A stretch of 64,000 bases of DNA from Sphingobacterium daejeonense (lineage in GTDB: Bacteria > Bacteroidota > Bacteroidia > Sphingobacteriales > Sphingobacteriaceae). How positions within the stretch are numbered: the stretch's first letter is position 1; each line of letters starts with the position of its first letter. Both the position numbers and the translations under genes were made by a program. The stretch lies in the NCBI RefSeq assembly GCF_901472535.1, contig NZ_LR590470.1, forward strand, positions 558,001-622,000, read 5' to 3'. Below are positions 1 to 11,455 of this stretch, piece by piece. The notes beneath the pieces are model-generated. The model was not told the DNA's origin. It made no database searches and saw nothing but the letters and a program-made list of their open reading frames with translations.

Positions 1-2042
1 TATTCCATGTGTTTCCTACTAGTGTGCTGAAAAAACCCGGATGGATCTTGGGCGTATTCTGATGTCCAAAGAAATGTTGGAGCAGGAAGAATTGCTGCAA
101 AAATGGTTGATGGTGGTCAAAGTAGAACGAAATTTCAAGACCTTCAATCAACATTTAATGCTGAATTGAGATTGTTTGACAATAAATTCAGAATTAATGC
201 AGATTATACCTTCCAAAGAAATTCTATTAATTACAATTGGTATACTACAAAATATAAGATTGGTTATGGACCTGATGATATTAGGGGAAGAAGGAGAATC
301 AAATGCATATAGGCAAGCTGGATTTTCTTATTATAACATTTACAATATCTTCGGTACATATAATCAAACTTTTGATAAGCATCAAGTAACAGCTGTTTTA
401 GGTTTCAACCAAGAAGACTTCCGAGAAGAGAAATATCATGCTGAGAAAAAAGGTTTGATTTCCGATCTTTTCCCAACCATTGCCTTGGCTACAGGTGCTT
501 CAGATGTTGGTGAAAGAATTGATAAATATGCATTAAGAGGTGCATTCTACCGCTTAAACTATATTTACGATGATAAGTATATCGTTGAATTCAATGGTCG
601 TTATGATGGCTCTTCTAGGTTCCCTAAAGATAGCCGATTCGGATTTTTCCCTTCTGGATCAGTGGCTTGGTTATTAAACAAAGAAAATTTCCTTTCAGAA
701 GTTAATTGGTTAAGTCAGTTTAAGATTAGAGCCTCATATGGTGACCTCGGCAACCAATCTGTTACAAACTTTGGTTATTTCCCAACAATGCAACCTTATA
801 TTTCTGGTTACTTGATTGATGGAAAATTAACTCCTTCCATCAAATCCCCTGGGTTGGTTTCCAATAATTATACATGGGAAAAAGTAAGGACCTATAACTT
901 AGGTTTTGATTTTGGTATTCTTCAAAATAAACTGAGCGGTTCATTTGATATTTATCGTAGGAATACATTGGGCATGTTGACTTATGGCCGAGAATTACCT
1001 AAGATTTTAGGTGTTCAGGAGCCAAATGAAAATGCTGCCGACTTGGCAACCAATGGTTGGGAATTAAGTTTGAGCTATAATGACTCAAAAGAAATTTCAG
1101 GCTCTATGTTGAACTTTGGAGCGCGATTTATGTTGTCTGACTCTTATTCAAAAAATCACCAAATTTGACAACCCAAACAAAAGAATAACCCAATTCTATG
1201 AAGGAATGAGAATGGGTGAAATATGGGGGCTTGAAAGTGATGGGTTGTTCAAGGATGCCGAAGAAATCAGTAAACTGGATCAAACGTCAATAATTCCTTG
1301 GGGCGCATTGTCTATAGTTCCGGGTTGGCCAAAATTTGTTGACCAAGATAAAAATGGCAAGATTGAAAAAGGTTATGAACTCGGAAATACCAAAGACCTT
1401 AAAGTGATTGGAAATTCAACTCCACGATTTAATTTCGGGTTGGATATGAATGCTAGTTGGAAAGGATTTGATATCAGAGCATTCTTCCAAGGAATAGGTA
1501 AAAGGGATTACTATCCTTTAGATTACCTTTATTGGGGTGTTTACCAACAACCATATGGAAATATCTACACGCACTTATTGGATTTCTATCGACCTACAAG
1601 TGATTCTGAAGCTGATAGGGCAAAACATTCAGCTTCATACTTGGCACTTGGCTTGGCAGATCAAAACCTAGACGCTAAATATCCTATTTTACAATCTTGG
1701 CTTGCAGATTTGAACTTAGGAACTAGAGTGGATCAATCTCAAGGGGCTGCAATTCCGCAGACAAGGTATCTTTTGAATGCAGCATACTTACGATTCAAAA
1801 ACTTGACCATCGGTTATACCCTTCCAAATTCCTGGGTTGAAAAAGCGAAAGTGAAAAACTTCAGAATTTATGTAAGTGCAGAAAACTTGATGGAATGGTC
1901 TGCCGTGAAACGTTATTTCGATCCTGAGGTGTTAAACATTAATACCTATACCGATCCTAACAAAACAAGAAGACGTGAGGGTAATGGAGTAATGTATCCA
2001 TTTCAACGAAGTTTTTCAGCAGGTCTACAGTTAAATTTTTAA
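1..2042 (+). CDS. SusC/RagA-family TonB-dependent outer membrane receptor, 3' part, frameshifted
   Basis: Outer-membrane beta-barrel that, with the SusD lipoprotein encoded 4 bp downstream, imports a glycan or other oligomer using TonB energy. Only the barrel region is present; the N-terminal carboxypeptidase-like and plug domains lie beyond the left edge. Seen directly: barrel-type strands, SusC-like stretches such as YNLGFDFGILQNKLSGSFD and DGSSRFPKDSRFGFFPSGS, and the typical ending YPFQRSFSAGLQLNF. The reading frame changes three times: near 28-37 (A6 run), near 283-288 (GGGG) and near 1150 (A6). Translation stays SusC-like on each side, for example SDSYSK joins ITKFDNPNKR across the last break. 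Single-base sequencing errors are the likely cause, though a real pseudogene is possible. The substrate is unknown. Confidence 0.9.
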
Positions 2043-2046
2043 AACA

Positions 2047-3843
2047 ATGAAACAGTATATAAAACTTGGAATATTATCAATTTCCTTATTTTCACTGGGA
2101 GCTTGTAATGATGATTATTTGGACAGAATGCCTGAAACAACTGTTCAAAAAGAAAATTTCTTCAAAAGTGAATCCGACTTAGAAATGTATGTCCTAAATC
2201 TATATAGATTTCAAGACAATGGTTTTTATGAATCTGATGCAACTACTGACAATGCAAGTACAACAGGCAATAAAGAAATCAAGAATATCATGTTGGGAAA
2301 TGTCAGTGCGGCTACAGTGAATGGCGGTTGGACTTGGGGAGACTTAAGAGATATTAATTTCATGTTGGCGAATCTGTCCAATGCAAAAATTTCTGAACAG
2401 AAACTGAAACATTACGAAGGTTTAGCAAGATATTTCCGTGCTAAATTCTATGTAGACAAGGTTCAACGCTTTTCAGATGTACCTTGGGTTGATAAAGTAG
2501 TAGATGTATCGGATGAAGCAACCCTCATGGGCAAACGTGACCCAAGAACTACAGTTGTCGATAAGATCATGGAGGACTTTAAATTCGCTGTTGAGAATGT
2601 TGAAGAGGTAAAGGTGCCTGGAAAGGTAAATAAGTGGGTAATTGCTCAAGATTATAGTCGATTTGCGTTATATGAAGGTACTTATAGGAAATATCACTCT
2701 TACCTGAATTTGCAGAACACCGCGAATACATTTTTGGAAGTAGCTTATAAACAAGCAGAAGACATTATGAATAAAGGTGGTTATTCCATTCATAACACAG
2801 GAAATGTGGAGTCTGATTATGCATCTTTGTACAATAGCGAAACCTTGGAGACTAATAAGGAGGTGATTCTTGGACGGTTCTACGCAAATAACATTATCAA
2901 TAGATCAGATTGGCCAGGAATGTTCGGGAATTATGAATACTACCCATTAAGGGATCTAGTTCAGAGCTATTTAATGAAGGATGGTACTCCATTTACCAAT
3001 AATTCAGCATATGAAAAACTTTCCTTTGTGGATGAATTTAAAAATAGAGATCCGCGTTTAGCACAAACTTATGCTGCCCCTGGATGGGAATTAGTATATG
3101 TAAGTACTTATTCACAAGGCCCTGGAGTATACGTCCAACAATTGAGCAAGAATTTTTCAGGATATCATCAAATCAAGGGATTCTTGAATACCATGGTTCA
3201 GGAGAAGAGGTTCAATACTGATATTCCGCTTTATAGATATGCAGAAGTTTTATTGAATTTTGCTGAAGCTAAGGCAGAATTAGGTATCTTGAATAATCAA
3301 ACAGACTTGGACAAATCTATTAACCTTCTAAGAAAAAGAGCGGGAATGCCTGATATGACGTTGAATCCACCATTAGATTCTAAGCTTGCTAAAGACTTTC
3401 AAGTTTCGGGTGCAAACCAAAGCTTGATATTAGAGATAAGAAGAGAACGCCGTGTTGAATTAGCATTTGAAGGTTTTCGCTTCAATGATTTAATGAGATG
3501 GAAAGCTGGAAAGTTATTAGAGAAAAAACCTCAAGGTATCTATTTTAGTGGCCTGGGAAATCATGATGTAACTGGAGATGGGATAGCTGATATTAAGTTA
3601 ATTGCACACGATCAATCTATTCCGGAAGTTAGAGAAAAAAATAGTTTAGGAGTTACCCTCCGATATTATAAAGTGGGGGTATTTGGTCAGGATGTGTCAG
3701 TATTCTTAAGTGAAGGAAATAAAGGATTTGTAGATGTTGTAGATAAGGTAGGACAATTTGAAGAGCCTAAATACTATTATCGTCCTATTCCACAGAATGA
3801 CGTTAACCTAAATAATTCTTTAAAACAAATTTTTGACTGGTAA
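2047..3843 (+). CDS. SusD/RagB-family surface nutrient-binding lipoprotein
   Basis: Partner lid protein of the upstream SusC, expected on the cell surface, where it binds the substrate and feeds it to the barrel. The 598-residue frame is intact. It has a lipoprotein signal peptide (hydrophobic core at residues 7-17, lipobox LGAC with the acylated Cys at 20), followed by acidic residues (NDD) as in Bacteroidota surface lipoproteins. Family hallmarks are DYLDRMPETTVQ near the N-terminus, RALYF-like helices (ARYFRAKFYVDKVQ), the RYAEVLLNFAEAKAELG segment and the RRERRVELAFEGFRFNDLMRW segment typical of the RagB/SusD C-terminal domain. It starts 4 bp after the SusC stop, so the two are co-transcribed. 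The ligand cannot be read from sequence. Confidence 0.95.
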   Translation: MKQYIKLGILSISLFSLGACNDDYLDRMPETTVQKENFFKSESDLEMYVLNLYRFQDNGFYESDATTDNASTTGNKEIKNIMLGNVSAATVNGGWTWGDLRDINFMLANLSNAKISEQKLKHYEGLARYFRAKFYVDKVQRFSDVPWVDKVVDVSDEATLMGKRDPRTTVVDKIMEDFKFAVENVEEVKVPGKVNKWVIAQDYSRFALYEGTYRKYHSYLNLQNTANTFLEVAYKQAEDIMNKGGYSIHNTGNVESDYASLYNSETLETNKEVILGRFYANNIINRSDWPGMFGNYEYYPLRDLVQSYLMKDGTPFTNNSAYEKLSFVDEFKNRDPRLAQTYAAPGWELVYVSTYSQGPGVYVQQLSKNFSGYHQIKGFLNTMVQEKRFNTDIPLYRYAEVLLNFAEAKAELGILNNQTDLDKSINLLRKRAGMPDMTLNPPLDSKLAKDFQVSGANQSLILEIRRERRVELAFEGFRFNDLMRWKAGKLLEKKPQGIYFSGLGNHDVTGDGIADIKLIAHDQSIPEVREKNSLGVTLRYYKVGVFGQDVSVFLSEGNKGFVDVVDKVGQFEEPKYYYRPIPQNDVNLNNSLKQIFDW

Positions 3844-3860
3844 ACAACTAAACCTCATAT

Positions 3861-5109
3861 ATGAAAAATCTATGTTTATTAATTGTCTTCTCAGTTTTAT
3901 GTAGCAATTTATTTGCGCAAACCAATCCAGTAAAAAAAGCAATTGTAATTATTGTTGATGGGATTCCTGCAGATATGATTGAAAGGGTGAATACACCAAA
4001 TATTGATGCTGTAAGCAAAGTGGGAGGGTATACTAGAGCTACAATGGGAGGAGAGAAGGGCGGATATTCTCAGACACCTACGATTTCTGCGGTCTGTTAT
4101 ACAAGTATGATTACTGGAACTTGGGGAAATAAACACAATGTGTGGAACAATGACCTGGAAGATCCAAATTATAACTATTGGACAATGTTCAGGTTTCTTA
4201 AGAACCATCAGCCAGATAAAAAGATTGGGATATATTCTACTTGGTTGGATAATAGAACCAAATTAGTAGGTGAAGGTTTGCCCCAAACCAATAATCTTAA
4301 GTTTGATGTTCATTTTGATGGTTATGAAATAGATACTGTTCGTTTTCCGCATGATAAAATGACAACCTATATCAGTAAGATTGATGAGGAGGTTGTCAAG
4401 GAAGCAACTGGAAATCTTAGGGAATTTGCACCTGACTTTAGCTGGGTTTATCTTCAATATACAGATAATACAGGGCATATATATGGTGACGGTGAAGGGA
4501 TGATAGATGCTATTGAAAAAGCTGATAGGCAAGTTGGAGAATTATTCTCAGCCATTAAATTCAGAGAACAATATTTCAATGAGGATTGGATGTTTGTTGT
4601 AATTACTGATCATGGCCGTGATGTGGCTACTGGAAAAAATCACGGTGGACAAACAGATCGTGAAAGAACGATTTGGATTTCTACCAATAAGAAGGACTTG
4701 AATCAGCAGTTTTATGCACATACTCCAGAAATCGTTGATATCTTGCCATCTATTGCTAGACATTTAGATGTAAAGATTGAAAAAGAACAGTTATATGAAC
4801 TTGACGGAGTGCCTTTTTGTAGGTGAAGTATCTATTGCCCATCCAAAAGCCAAAATTGAAGAAGATAAACTTCAAGTATCTTGGACAAGTTTTGCCAACG
4901 ATGGAAAGGTAAAAATTTCTGTCTCTCCTACAAATCACTTTAATAAAAGTGGTGTAGAGAAAAAAGATGAATATGTGTATCTAACTGAGTTCAATCAAGC
5001 TGACGGGAAAGGTGAGATTACGCTTCCAAAAGAATTAAAGAATAGTAAGTTCTTAAAAGTTATATTGGAAGGTCAACACAATGTCCTAAACCGTTGGATA
5101 ATCAGATAA
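3861..5109 (+). CDS. Secreted type I phosphodiesterase/nucleotide pyrophosphatase (alkaline phosphatase superfamily), frameshifted near the C-terminus
   Basis: Predicted periplasmic metal-dependent phosphohydrolase or phosphodiesterase; the exact substrate is unknown. A signal peptide ends about SNLFAQ at residue 20. Superfamily features are the metal-site motif IIVDGIPADM (residues 30-40), a Thr/Ser-rich nucleophile region SQTPTISAVCYTSMITG, the YTDNTGHIYG Asp/His pair, and ITDHGRD followed by KNHGGQTDRERTIW, which supply the remaining metal ligands. The frame breaks at a T5 run near 4815, where DGVPF continues as VGEVSIAHP in another frame. A further roughly 90-residue beta-rich C-terminal domain then runs to 5109. 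It follows SusD by 17 bp and probably belongs to the same operon, which suggests the imported substrate carries a phosphoester or phosphodiester. Confidence 0.85.
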
Positions 5110-5140
5110 GAAAAAAGCATATAAAAAAATAAGATGAAAG

Positions 5141-5174
5141 TGCCTCAAGAAATTGAGGCATTTTTTATTTTTTC
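5141..5174 (+). terminator. Rho-independent terminator after the SusCD-phosphodiesterase operon
   Basis: An 8-bp perfect stem TGCCTCAA/TTGAGGCA closes a GAAA tetraloop and is followed by a T-rich tract. It lies about 30 bp past the stop of the phosphodiesterase gene. Confidence 0.85.
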
Positions 5175-5411
5175 TACTCCAATCAATTTCACCATTCGGA
5201 CCTTCAATAAATCCATCCAAAGAAAAAGCTAAATCTAAAATTGTTGAAGTTTAATTTTTTCCAATAAACTCATTTCGGATTATAAGAGTTAAATATTATT
5301 GTTTAAATAATAGAATCATAAAAAACAACAAACAAATACTTCTCGGTTTTTGTTAAAATTAAAATTAATCAACAAAAGCTAATTATAAATTTTAACCAAA
5401 TATTCTTAATT
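5175..5411. other. AT-rich intergenic region upstream of the metalloprotease gene
   Basis: This stretch lies between the terminator and the next start. It is very AT-rich, with no open frame and no clear TAnnTTTG element. It presumably holds the promoter of the gene starting at 5412, but I cannot point to it. Confidence 0.4.
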
Positions 5412-6768
5412 ATGAAAAATCTTACCTATTTAAGCGGGCTATGCGCCATCGCTATTTTATTATTACTCTTTTATTCTTGTCAAAAGGAGATGTTAGTTGA
5501 TCAAGAAAAAGAAAATATTGAAAACCAAATTAAAGAAATCATAAAATTGGGTTTTAAAAGAGAAAATATTGTTGAGCTAAAGGAGAGTTTTTTAGTTGAA
5601 GGTTGTTATTATTTCCCAAAAGAATCTAAAACAGAAATTGAAAATCAACCGAATGATAATCCTAAAAAAGGTCAGTTTTAGGACAACTAATATTATAAGT
5701 AGCTCGGTGAAAACAGTGAAAATTTATATGGATTCTTCAATCCCAACCACAGTAGAAGATAATTGGAGAACTGCTCTAAACACTGCTATCTCCGCATATA
5801 ATAATATTGCTAATATAAATATAAGACTACAGTTGACCACATTATCTTCTGATGCAAATATTACAATAAAAAGTGATGCAAATGCTCTTCCAGATTCTAC
5901 TTTTAGCTGATGCGCAACTTCCAGCTAAAGATTTTCTTTCACATAAATATGTTCCTGGAAAAGTATTACGTATTAATTTAGATTTTCTAAAATAATAGAC
6001 CTTTGTCAGAAGGAAATAAAATCTATACATTAATGCATGAATTAGGTCATTGTCTTGGTTTAAAACATACTGATTATTTATCAGAGAACAATCAATCTGG
6101 AGGTGTTCATATTCCACAAACTCCTCAAAATGATTTATCATCTGTAATGCATAGTGGATTTAGGGGACAATCTTTTCCAACACAATCTTTTTACTCATGG
6201 GAGATTTAACCGCTTTAAGATATCTTTTTCCGGTAAAAACTGTTATTTCTGGTCCACAAAAAATATGTTCTCAAGGAACATATTCTATAATTAATCCAGG
6301 TGTTATTTCGATATTGGAAAGGTTCTCATTTAGCGAACCTCTCTCAAACAGGTCCAAATTCTTGGACTTTAACAAGTAGAGGAATAGGATCAGGAGAAAT
6401 TATACTTAGATCAACTAATAATAATTACCTTTATCCAACTAACGATTATCATATTGTTTTAGGATTAGATGTATCAAGGGATAATATATTGTTCTCAATT
6501 AGGCACTAGCACCAAAATGGCCCCAAGGAATGAATATGATTTACAAATTAATCCTTCTGTAAACGAATCTTATTTATGGGCTATAGAAGGTGCCCAGATT
6601 TTATCTGGGACAAGGGACATCTTCGGTTAAAAATACGGGTTTCCGACCAAATTGATCCTTATGATCCAAATGTCCGGGTAAATCTTAAAATTACAGACCC
6701 CTGTACTACAGGTTTTTTATAAATAAGTCATATTCAGTAGAATACGGCCCAATTGATATTAATTAGCT
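5412..6768 (+). CDS. Metzincin-type zinc metalloprotease lipoprotein (M57-like) with PKD-like C-terminal part, multiply frameshifted
   Basis: Predicted surface or secreted zinc protease. The start at 5412 gives a lipoprotein signal peptide (AIAILLLLFYSC, Cys about 24). The catalytic signature HELGHCLGLKHTD lies around 6037-6075 and fits HExxHxxGxxH; a Met-turn-like SSVMH follows about 20 residues later, at around 6140-6155. Downstream segments (VISGPQKICSQGTYSI, then SQTGPNSWTLTSRGIGSGE, then NEYDLQINPSVNESYLWAIEG) resemble PKD-like repeats found in Bacteroidota secreted proteins. At least six frame changes occur between 5670 and 6720, many in A or T runs, so the true end is uncertain and 6768 is the best continuation. 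This is the most damaged gene in the window. It could be a genuine decaying pseudogene, but the zinc site is intact. It is monocistronic as far as I can see. Confidence 0.7.
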
Positions 6769-6961
6769 TTTATAATGTTTATTGTAAAAAATGGCTTATG
6801 AAAAATAATAAAACAAGCTAAGGGAATATTAAAAGAATGGGGTACTAGTTTTGTTATTAATAATTATATATTATAGACAAGCTAGTACTCGACTTTATAA
6901 ATTATACTCGAAGTAGAAATCGATTTAAAGATTAGGTTGTGTAATAAAACAAAAAAAGGAT

Positions 6962-9446
6962 CTAATTGACCCTCTTTCTTACACTGTCTGGATTTACCTT
7001 TATCGTACTGTCCGCTTTAATCTGATAGGTATTATCTGGTTTTGTTTTAATAGTACTATCCGGTTTGCTCTTAATAGTATTATTTGGATTAGCAACTTTG
7101 GAACTATCTGTTTTTACATTTGTTTTTGGAACCCGTATTAGTCCCCTTGTTAGTTTCTGAGGTTGATTCTGTCGTTTCTTGGAAATCCTCTTCATCAGTT
7201 CTTTGGGTGCTGCTTCCATTTTCAGGATTTTTTCTGGTCTGGAACTGTCGTTCCTTTCGTTCTCTTCCGATTAAGCATATCTTCTACAGATTTCGGTCGG
7301 TCCTCAGGTTTCCACAGAAAACCAGGTAATACTTCTATTTCTTGCGTTACTAATCTGAAAGGATAAACTTTCTGGTCTACCTTGCGAATAGAAACATAAT
7401 CATTTATTTTTTTACCATCCATGCGGATCTTGATTCCGGCTTGCTCGATTCAATGGAACATCTCGGTGATTTTATTCGTCTTTTCATTAGTGCTAAATAC
7501 TAAATTCTCAGCATTGCCCGTCCACATAGAGTCTATCAATGTTATTATTAGCAAAAAACGCCGTAATTTTTCGGCCTTTTAAACTGATTGAATTTGACCG
7601 TATCCAAAACTGCATTGACCATAAATGGCATTGTTTCTTTAACAAGGCGTTATCCATCTTGTTATTCTTGATTTGCATAAAAATGGTATCTGCATTTATT
7701 TGTGAACCATCCGACCATATCATAGGTGATCCCATAAATCTGAACATCGAATCCACCATGCCATAAATACACTGAGTCAGCAACTGCCTGTAGATCAGAT
7801 TTGAAAACCCTAACATTATAATATGCTTTTACGATTCTTGTTCTGGCAGTATCAGCGTAGATTTTCTGTAGAATCCTTCAATAAGGTGTCTGTTGATTGT
7901 GCAACTTTCAGGGCATTGCTGATCAAACTGTCCTGTTCTCTTCCTGTAGGCATTACGGCATTTTTCCTTAGCACGCTGTCAGCCTTTGTGGTTTCCTGAA
8001 TTGTGGCTGTCTCTACAGCTTTTGGCTTAATAGGAGCTGATGCTTTCTTTTTGGCAGGGGTTTTAGGAGCTGTTTTTATAACAGGGGATTCCTTCGACGC
8101 AGATTCCAATTTCTTCAATGGGCTCGCAGTAGAATCTGCCACTGCTGTTGAATCATCTGTGCCAAATAACTCTACTTCTTCAGTATCACCATAATCGACC
8201 TCAGTTGTATCCTCTAGCTGACCACCGTCGCGATCTAGTTTAAGGTCTAAGGGCCTGTAGTCTCGTACAAATATCACTTTTGAATATAACGTATCGGCAG
8301 TCATGTATGCCGTATCAACTTTCGTTGTTTTCTGTATAGGTGGAGGAGCGACTAAACTATCAGCATCTGCTGGTTTAATTCCAGCAAGCTGTTGTTCCTT
8401 AAGCTTTTCTTTTTCTATTTTTTCAGCTTCCTTCCGTTCCTTTTCTTCAGCCTTTTCAATTCTTCGCAATTCGCGCCTACTGAGTTGTTCTCTATTCACA
8501 GTGTCTACTTGTACACTGTCTTGGCTATTATCGGTGGAATCTGTCTGAACAACATATTTGATTAAGGGTTTATCAGTCATTAGAATAGACTGATCTGCTT
8601 CCAAATATTTTCCATATTCTCCACTGGCATAGAATTTATCCAATGTGTCCACGAAAATTACATTTCTAAAAGCCTCACCAATTCCTTTGTTTCGATCATA
8701 GAATAGACTATCACCTTTTAAGAATCGGCTTCCTTCTGTATATAAGTTGTTTTTGTTGAATTTCGCAACCCCAAATTCCCGTATTATAAGTTCCCTTTTC
8801 AGTATAAAGCTTTTCACCTCCACGACCATTTATTGTGGTTGGTCCAAAAAAGAATGCATCTCTATACATGGTATTATACTGCATTGTATCCGTATAGATA
8901 ATCGTATTGACATTCCTGACGACTACTTTATTGTTAAAATAGGCATCCTTGGTAGTCTCGAAATAATAAGCTTTTTGCGAAGTAATGGTGTCGCCTTGTC
9001 CAATAATTCTTCCGCCCCCCAGTATAAGTACCCTGTTGGCTCCGCAAGTTATAGGTAAGGTAGTTCGTAGTGAGCGTACTTTGATTATCTACCATTTTGA
9101 CGTTCTTTGTTAAAATAGCATGTTGTGTAGATGCATTGTAGTGTAGGTGAGTGCCTTGGATTACAGTACCTGATGGTTGTGTGATAACAATGTGACCATG
9201 AGCTTCAAAGAACTCATTTCCAGCTTCATCTTTATACAAATCACCACTATCTGCGGCCAAGGTAGAACCTTTGTGCTCATACACAGCATTATAACTTCTT
9301 AAAATCTTTTGATCGATAAATCTACTGCTAGATGAAGATACCAAACGCATAGGGGCATTATCCGCTGATTCAACGGGAGTAAACTCATCTTGTCCATAGG
9401 TAGACAAGCATATCATGCTTATTAATAATAACAATAAGTATCTCAC
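6962..9446 (-). CDS. OstA-like (LptA/OstA_2-type) protein, frameshifted
   Basis: OstA-fold proteins bind lipopolysaccharide or its lipid A portion during transport from the inner to the outer membrane. The gene starts at 9446 with a signal peptide ending STYGQ. The N-terminal ~270 residues carry repeated beta-jellyroll turns of the family (GSTLAADSGDLYKDEAGNEF, THLHYNASTQHAILTKNVKM, KGDSLFYDRNKGIGEAFRNV). A long low-complexity middle rich in E/K/A/P/T follows (about 8520-7850 in nucleotides). The tail has Asp-Ser-Thr-Ile-Lys repeats ending at 6962. Frames break near 8990, 8770, 7850, 7500 and 7220, but sense is kept in between, for example DAYFNNKVVVRNVNTIIYTD at the first break. The total is roughly 820 residues. 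It is divergent from tilS. Membership in LPS transport is family knowledge; the repetitive tail has no function I can assign. Confidence 0.75.
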
Positions 9447-9541
9447 AAGCGCAAAAATATAGAATTAATTAGCAAAAATTTGTTAAACAATAAATTTTAA
9501 TGCCTCTGACTTAAGATTATTATAATCTGTAATTTTGGACT

Positions 9542-10879
9542 ATGTCAATTCTGGATAGATTAAAGCACTACATCGAAAATAAACAGCTTTTTGCTAAAGA
9601 AAACAAAGTCCTTTTGGCCGTTAGCGGAGGAAAGGATTCTATGTTGATGGCCAGGTTGTTTCATGATATGGAGCAGAGTTTGCATCATCGCTCATTGCAA
9701 TTTCCAATTAAGAGATCAAGAATCTGATAAGGACGAAGAATTGGTACGGCAGTATGCCAGTGAATTGGGAATTTCCAGTGATCGTTAAAAGATTTGAAAC
9801 AGAGAAGTTTGCGACCAAAAAATAAAGTATCCATTCAAATGGCAGCAAGAGAGTTGCGATATGACTGGTTTGAAGAGTTAAGAAGTAATCAGCATTGTGA
9901 TGTCATTGCTATCGCCCAACATGCTAATGACCATTTAGAAACAATGCTCCTTAATTTGACGAGATCAACCGGAATCCAAGGTTTGACAGGGATTCAGCCC
10001 AGACGCGGTAATTTGATCAGACCTTTACTATTTCTAAATTCAGAAGAAATCGCTAAGGAGGTTGCTAAATTAAATGTGCCAATATAGGAGATGATCAATC
10101 CAATTTCTCTACAAAATATGCTCGAAACAAAATTCGATTAGAGTATAATTCCAAAATTTAAGGAAATACAACCCGATTTCGAATCGGTCCTAGAACAGAA
10201 TATCCAACATTTCAATGAAAGTCATCAGTTTATTAAAAAGCAAGTAGATGCAATCAGGAAGTCCTTATTCTTAGAAGATGAGGGCACTGTAAAAATTAAT
10301 GTTGGACTCTAATCAAGCCATATATTGAAGATCATTACTTATTATTTGAACTATTCAAGCCTTATCAATTTCAGAGGAATGTCTTAGAGGATCTGAGTTC
10401 TGTTATTGACAATCCAATGGGACAGGTATTCGAATCCGATACCCACAAATTAATTGCTTGACAGATCCATACTTAATCCTACAGGAAAAGGTAAAAATGA
10501 ATTCACCGAAATAACGATTTGATAACATAAACACTGTTTGTAAATCTGGGTTCTAAATCCTTTAGCATGAATGAAGAAAAAGAATGCAGAATTAAAACCT
10601 GAAAAATTTTCCGCAAAAGTTGACTTTGACAAATTGGTATTCCCTTTGGTATTAAGGCCATGGAAAATAGGAGATAGCTTTAAACCATTGGGTATGGAGG
10701 GGTCAAAAAAAATAAGTGATTTTTTCATCCAACACAAATTGAATCGATTTGAGAAAGATGCGGTGCCGATTTTGGTCAATGCTAATGATGAAGTAATCTG
10801 GATTGTTGGTATGAGGTTAGATAATCGCTATAAAGTGACAGAAAATACAAAGAAAGTACTTACTTTAGTGTATAAATAG
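9542..10879 (+). CDS. tilS: tRNA(Ile)-lysidine synthase, multiply frameshifted
   Basis: Ligates lysine to C34 of the CAU anticodon of tRNA-Ile, allowing AUA decoding; normally essential. The ATP-binding PP-loop [13 protein letters not shown] is at residues 24-36. The family segments [30 protein letters not shown] and LIRPLL follow, and the C-terminal TilS domain ([26 protein letters not shown]) reads at about 10645-10740. The frame changes near 9690, 9790, 10085, 10140, 10300 and 10460-10570, mostly in short A/T runs. Because the gene should be indispensable and every segment is conserved-looking, sequencing error is far more likely than true inactivation. A TAATTTTG box at 9530-9537 sits directly before the ATG, so a near-leaderless transcript is possible. 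Confidence 0.85.
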
Positions 10880-10884
10880 CAAAT

Positions 10885-11373
10885 ATGGACGAACAAATCT
10901 TATTTCAGGAAAAACAATACCTAGGTAGAGACTGGACTTGGATCAGTGTAAGATTAATCTTAGCCTTGTTCTGCTTTGTTGCTTATTACATTAACTGGGA
11001 GCATGTCGTTTCTCAACAATTGTTTTTTATAGTCGGAGTAGGCATATTGCTAGTTTCTATTATCATGTTGTATATGGTAAGCTATAGGACAACAGTGACA
11101 AAAACCCAATGTTATTTTAAGTGGTCTATGGACAACGAGTTTAGTGAAAATCGACTTAAACTCTATCAAGCATATCGAAAAGAAGAGATACTCCAATTTC
11201 TTTTTTAACAACCCGGTTTATAATCTTCAATAAGAATGGAAAAATTAGATTCTATTTCCGGTGGCAAGGAAGCATTATGGTTGACCGACAAGGATGGACT
11301 TGTTTATGTAATTGGTTCTCAGCATCCTGCCCAGCTCGTGCAGGCAGTCGAAAAAGCCAAAAACGAAAAGTAA
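10885..11373 (+). CDS. Small membrane protein of unknown function, frameshifted
   Basis: I do not recognise a named family. The protein starts 5 bp after tilS and is probably co-transcribed. The N-terminal part (to about 11205) has two adjacent hydrophobic segments (ISVRLILALFCFVAYYINW and LFFIVGVGILLVSIIMLYMV). The remaining part, after a break in the T7 run near 11200, reads GGKEALWLTDKDGLVYVIGS and ends AVEKAKNEK at 11373. The soluble part resembles small PH-like domains that follow two membrane helices in many bacterial proteins, but this is only an impression. Total length is about 160 residues. Confidence 0.6.
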
Positions 11374-11455
11374 AAAAATGTTAACTGAGATTTTCTTGAC
11401 AATCGACTAAACTTTGCTTTCTTTTATTTGTTAAATTTGGTAAAAAGCAATTGAA

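Noticed and set aside
8303..8548. Plus-strand frame of 81 codons opposite the OstA-like gene
   Set aside because: Ser/Phe-rich translation is the antisense shadow of the low-complexity E/K/A region of the minus-strand gene.
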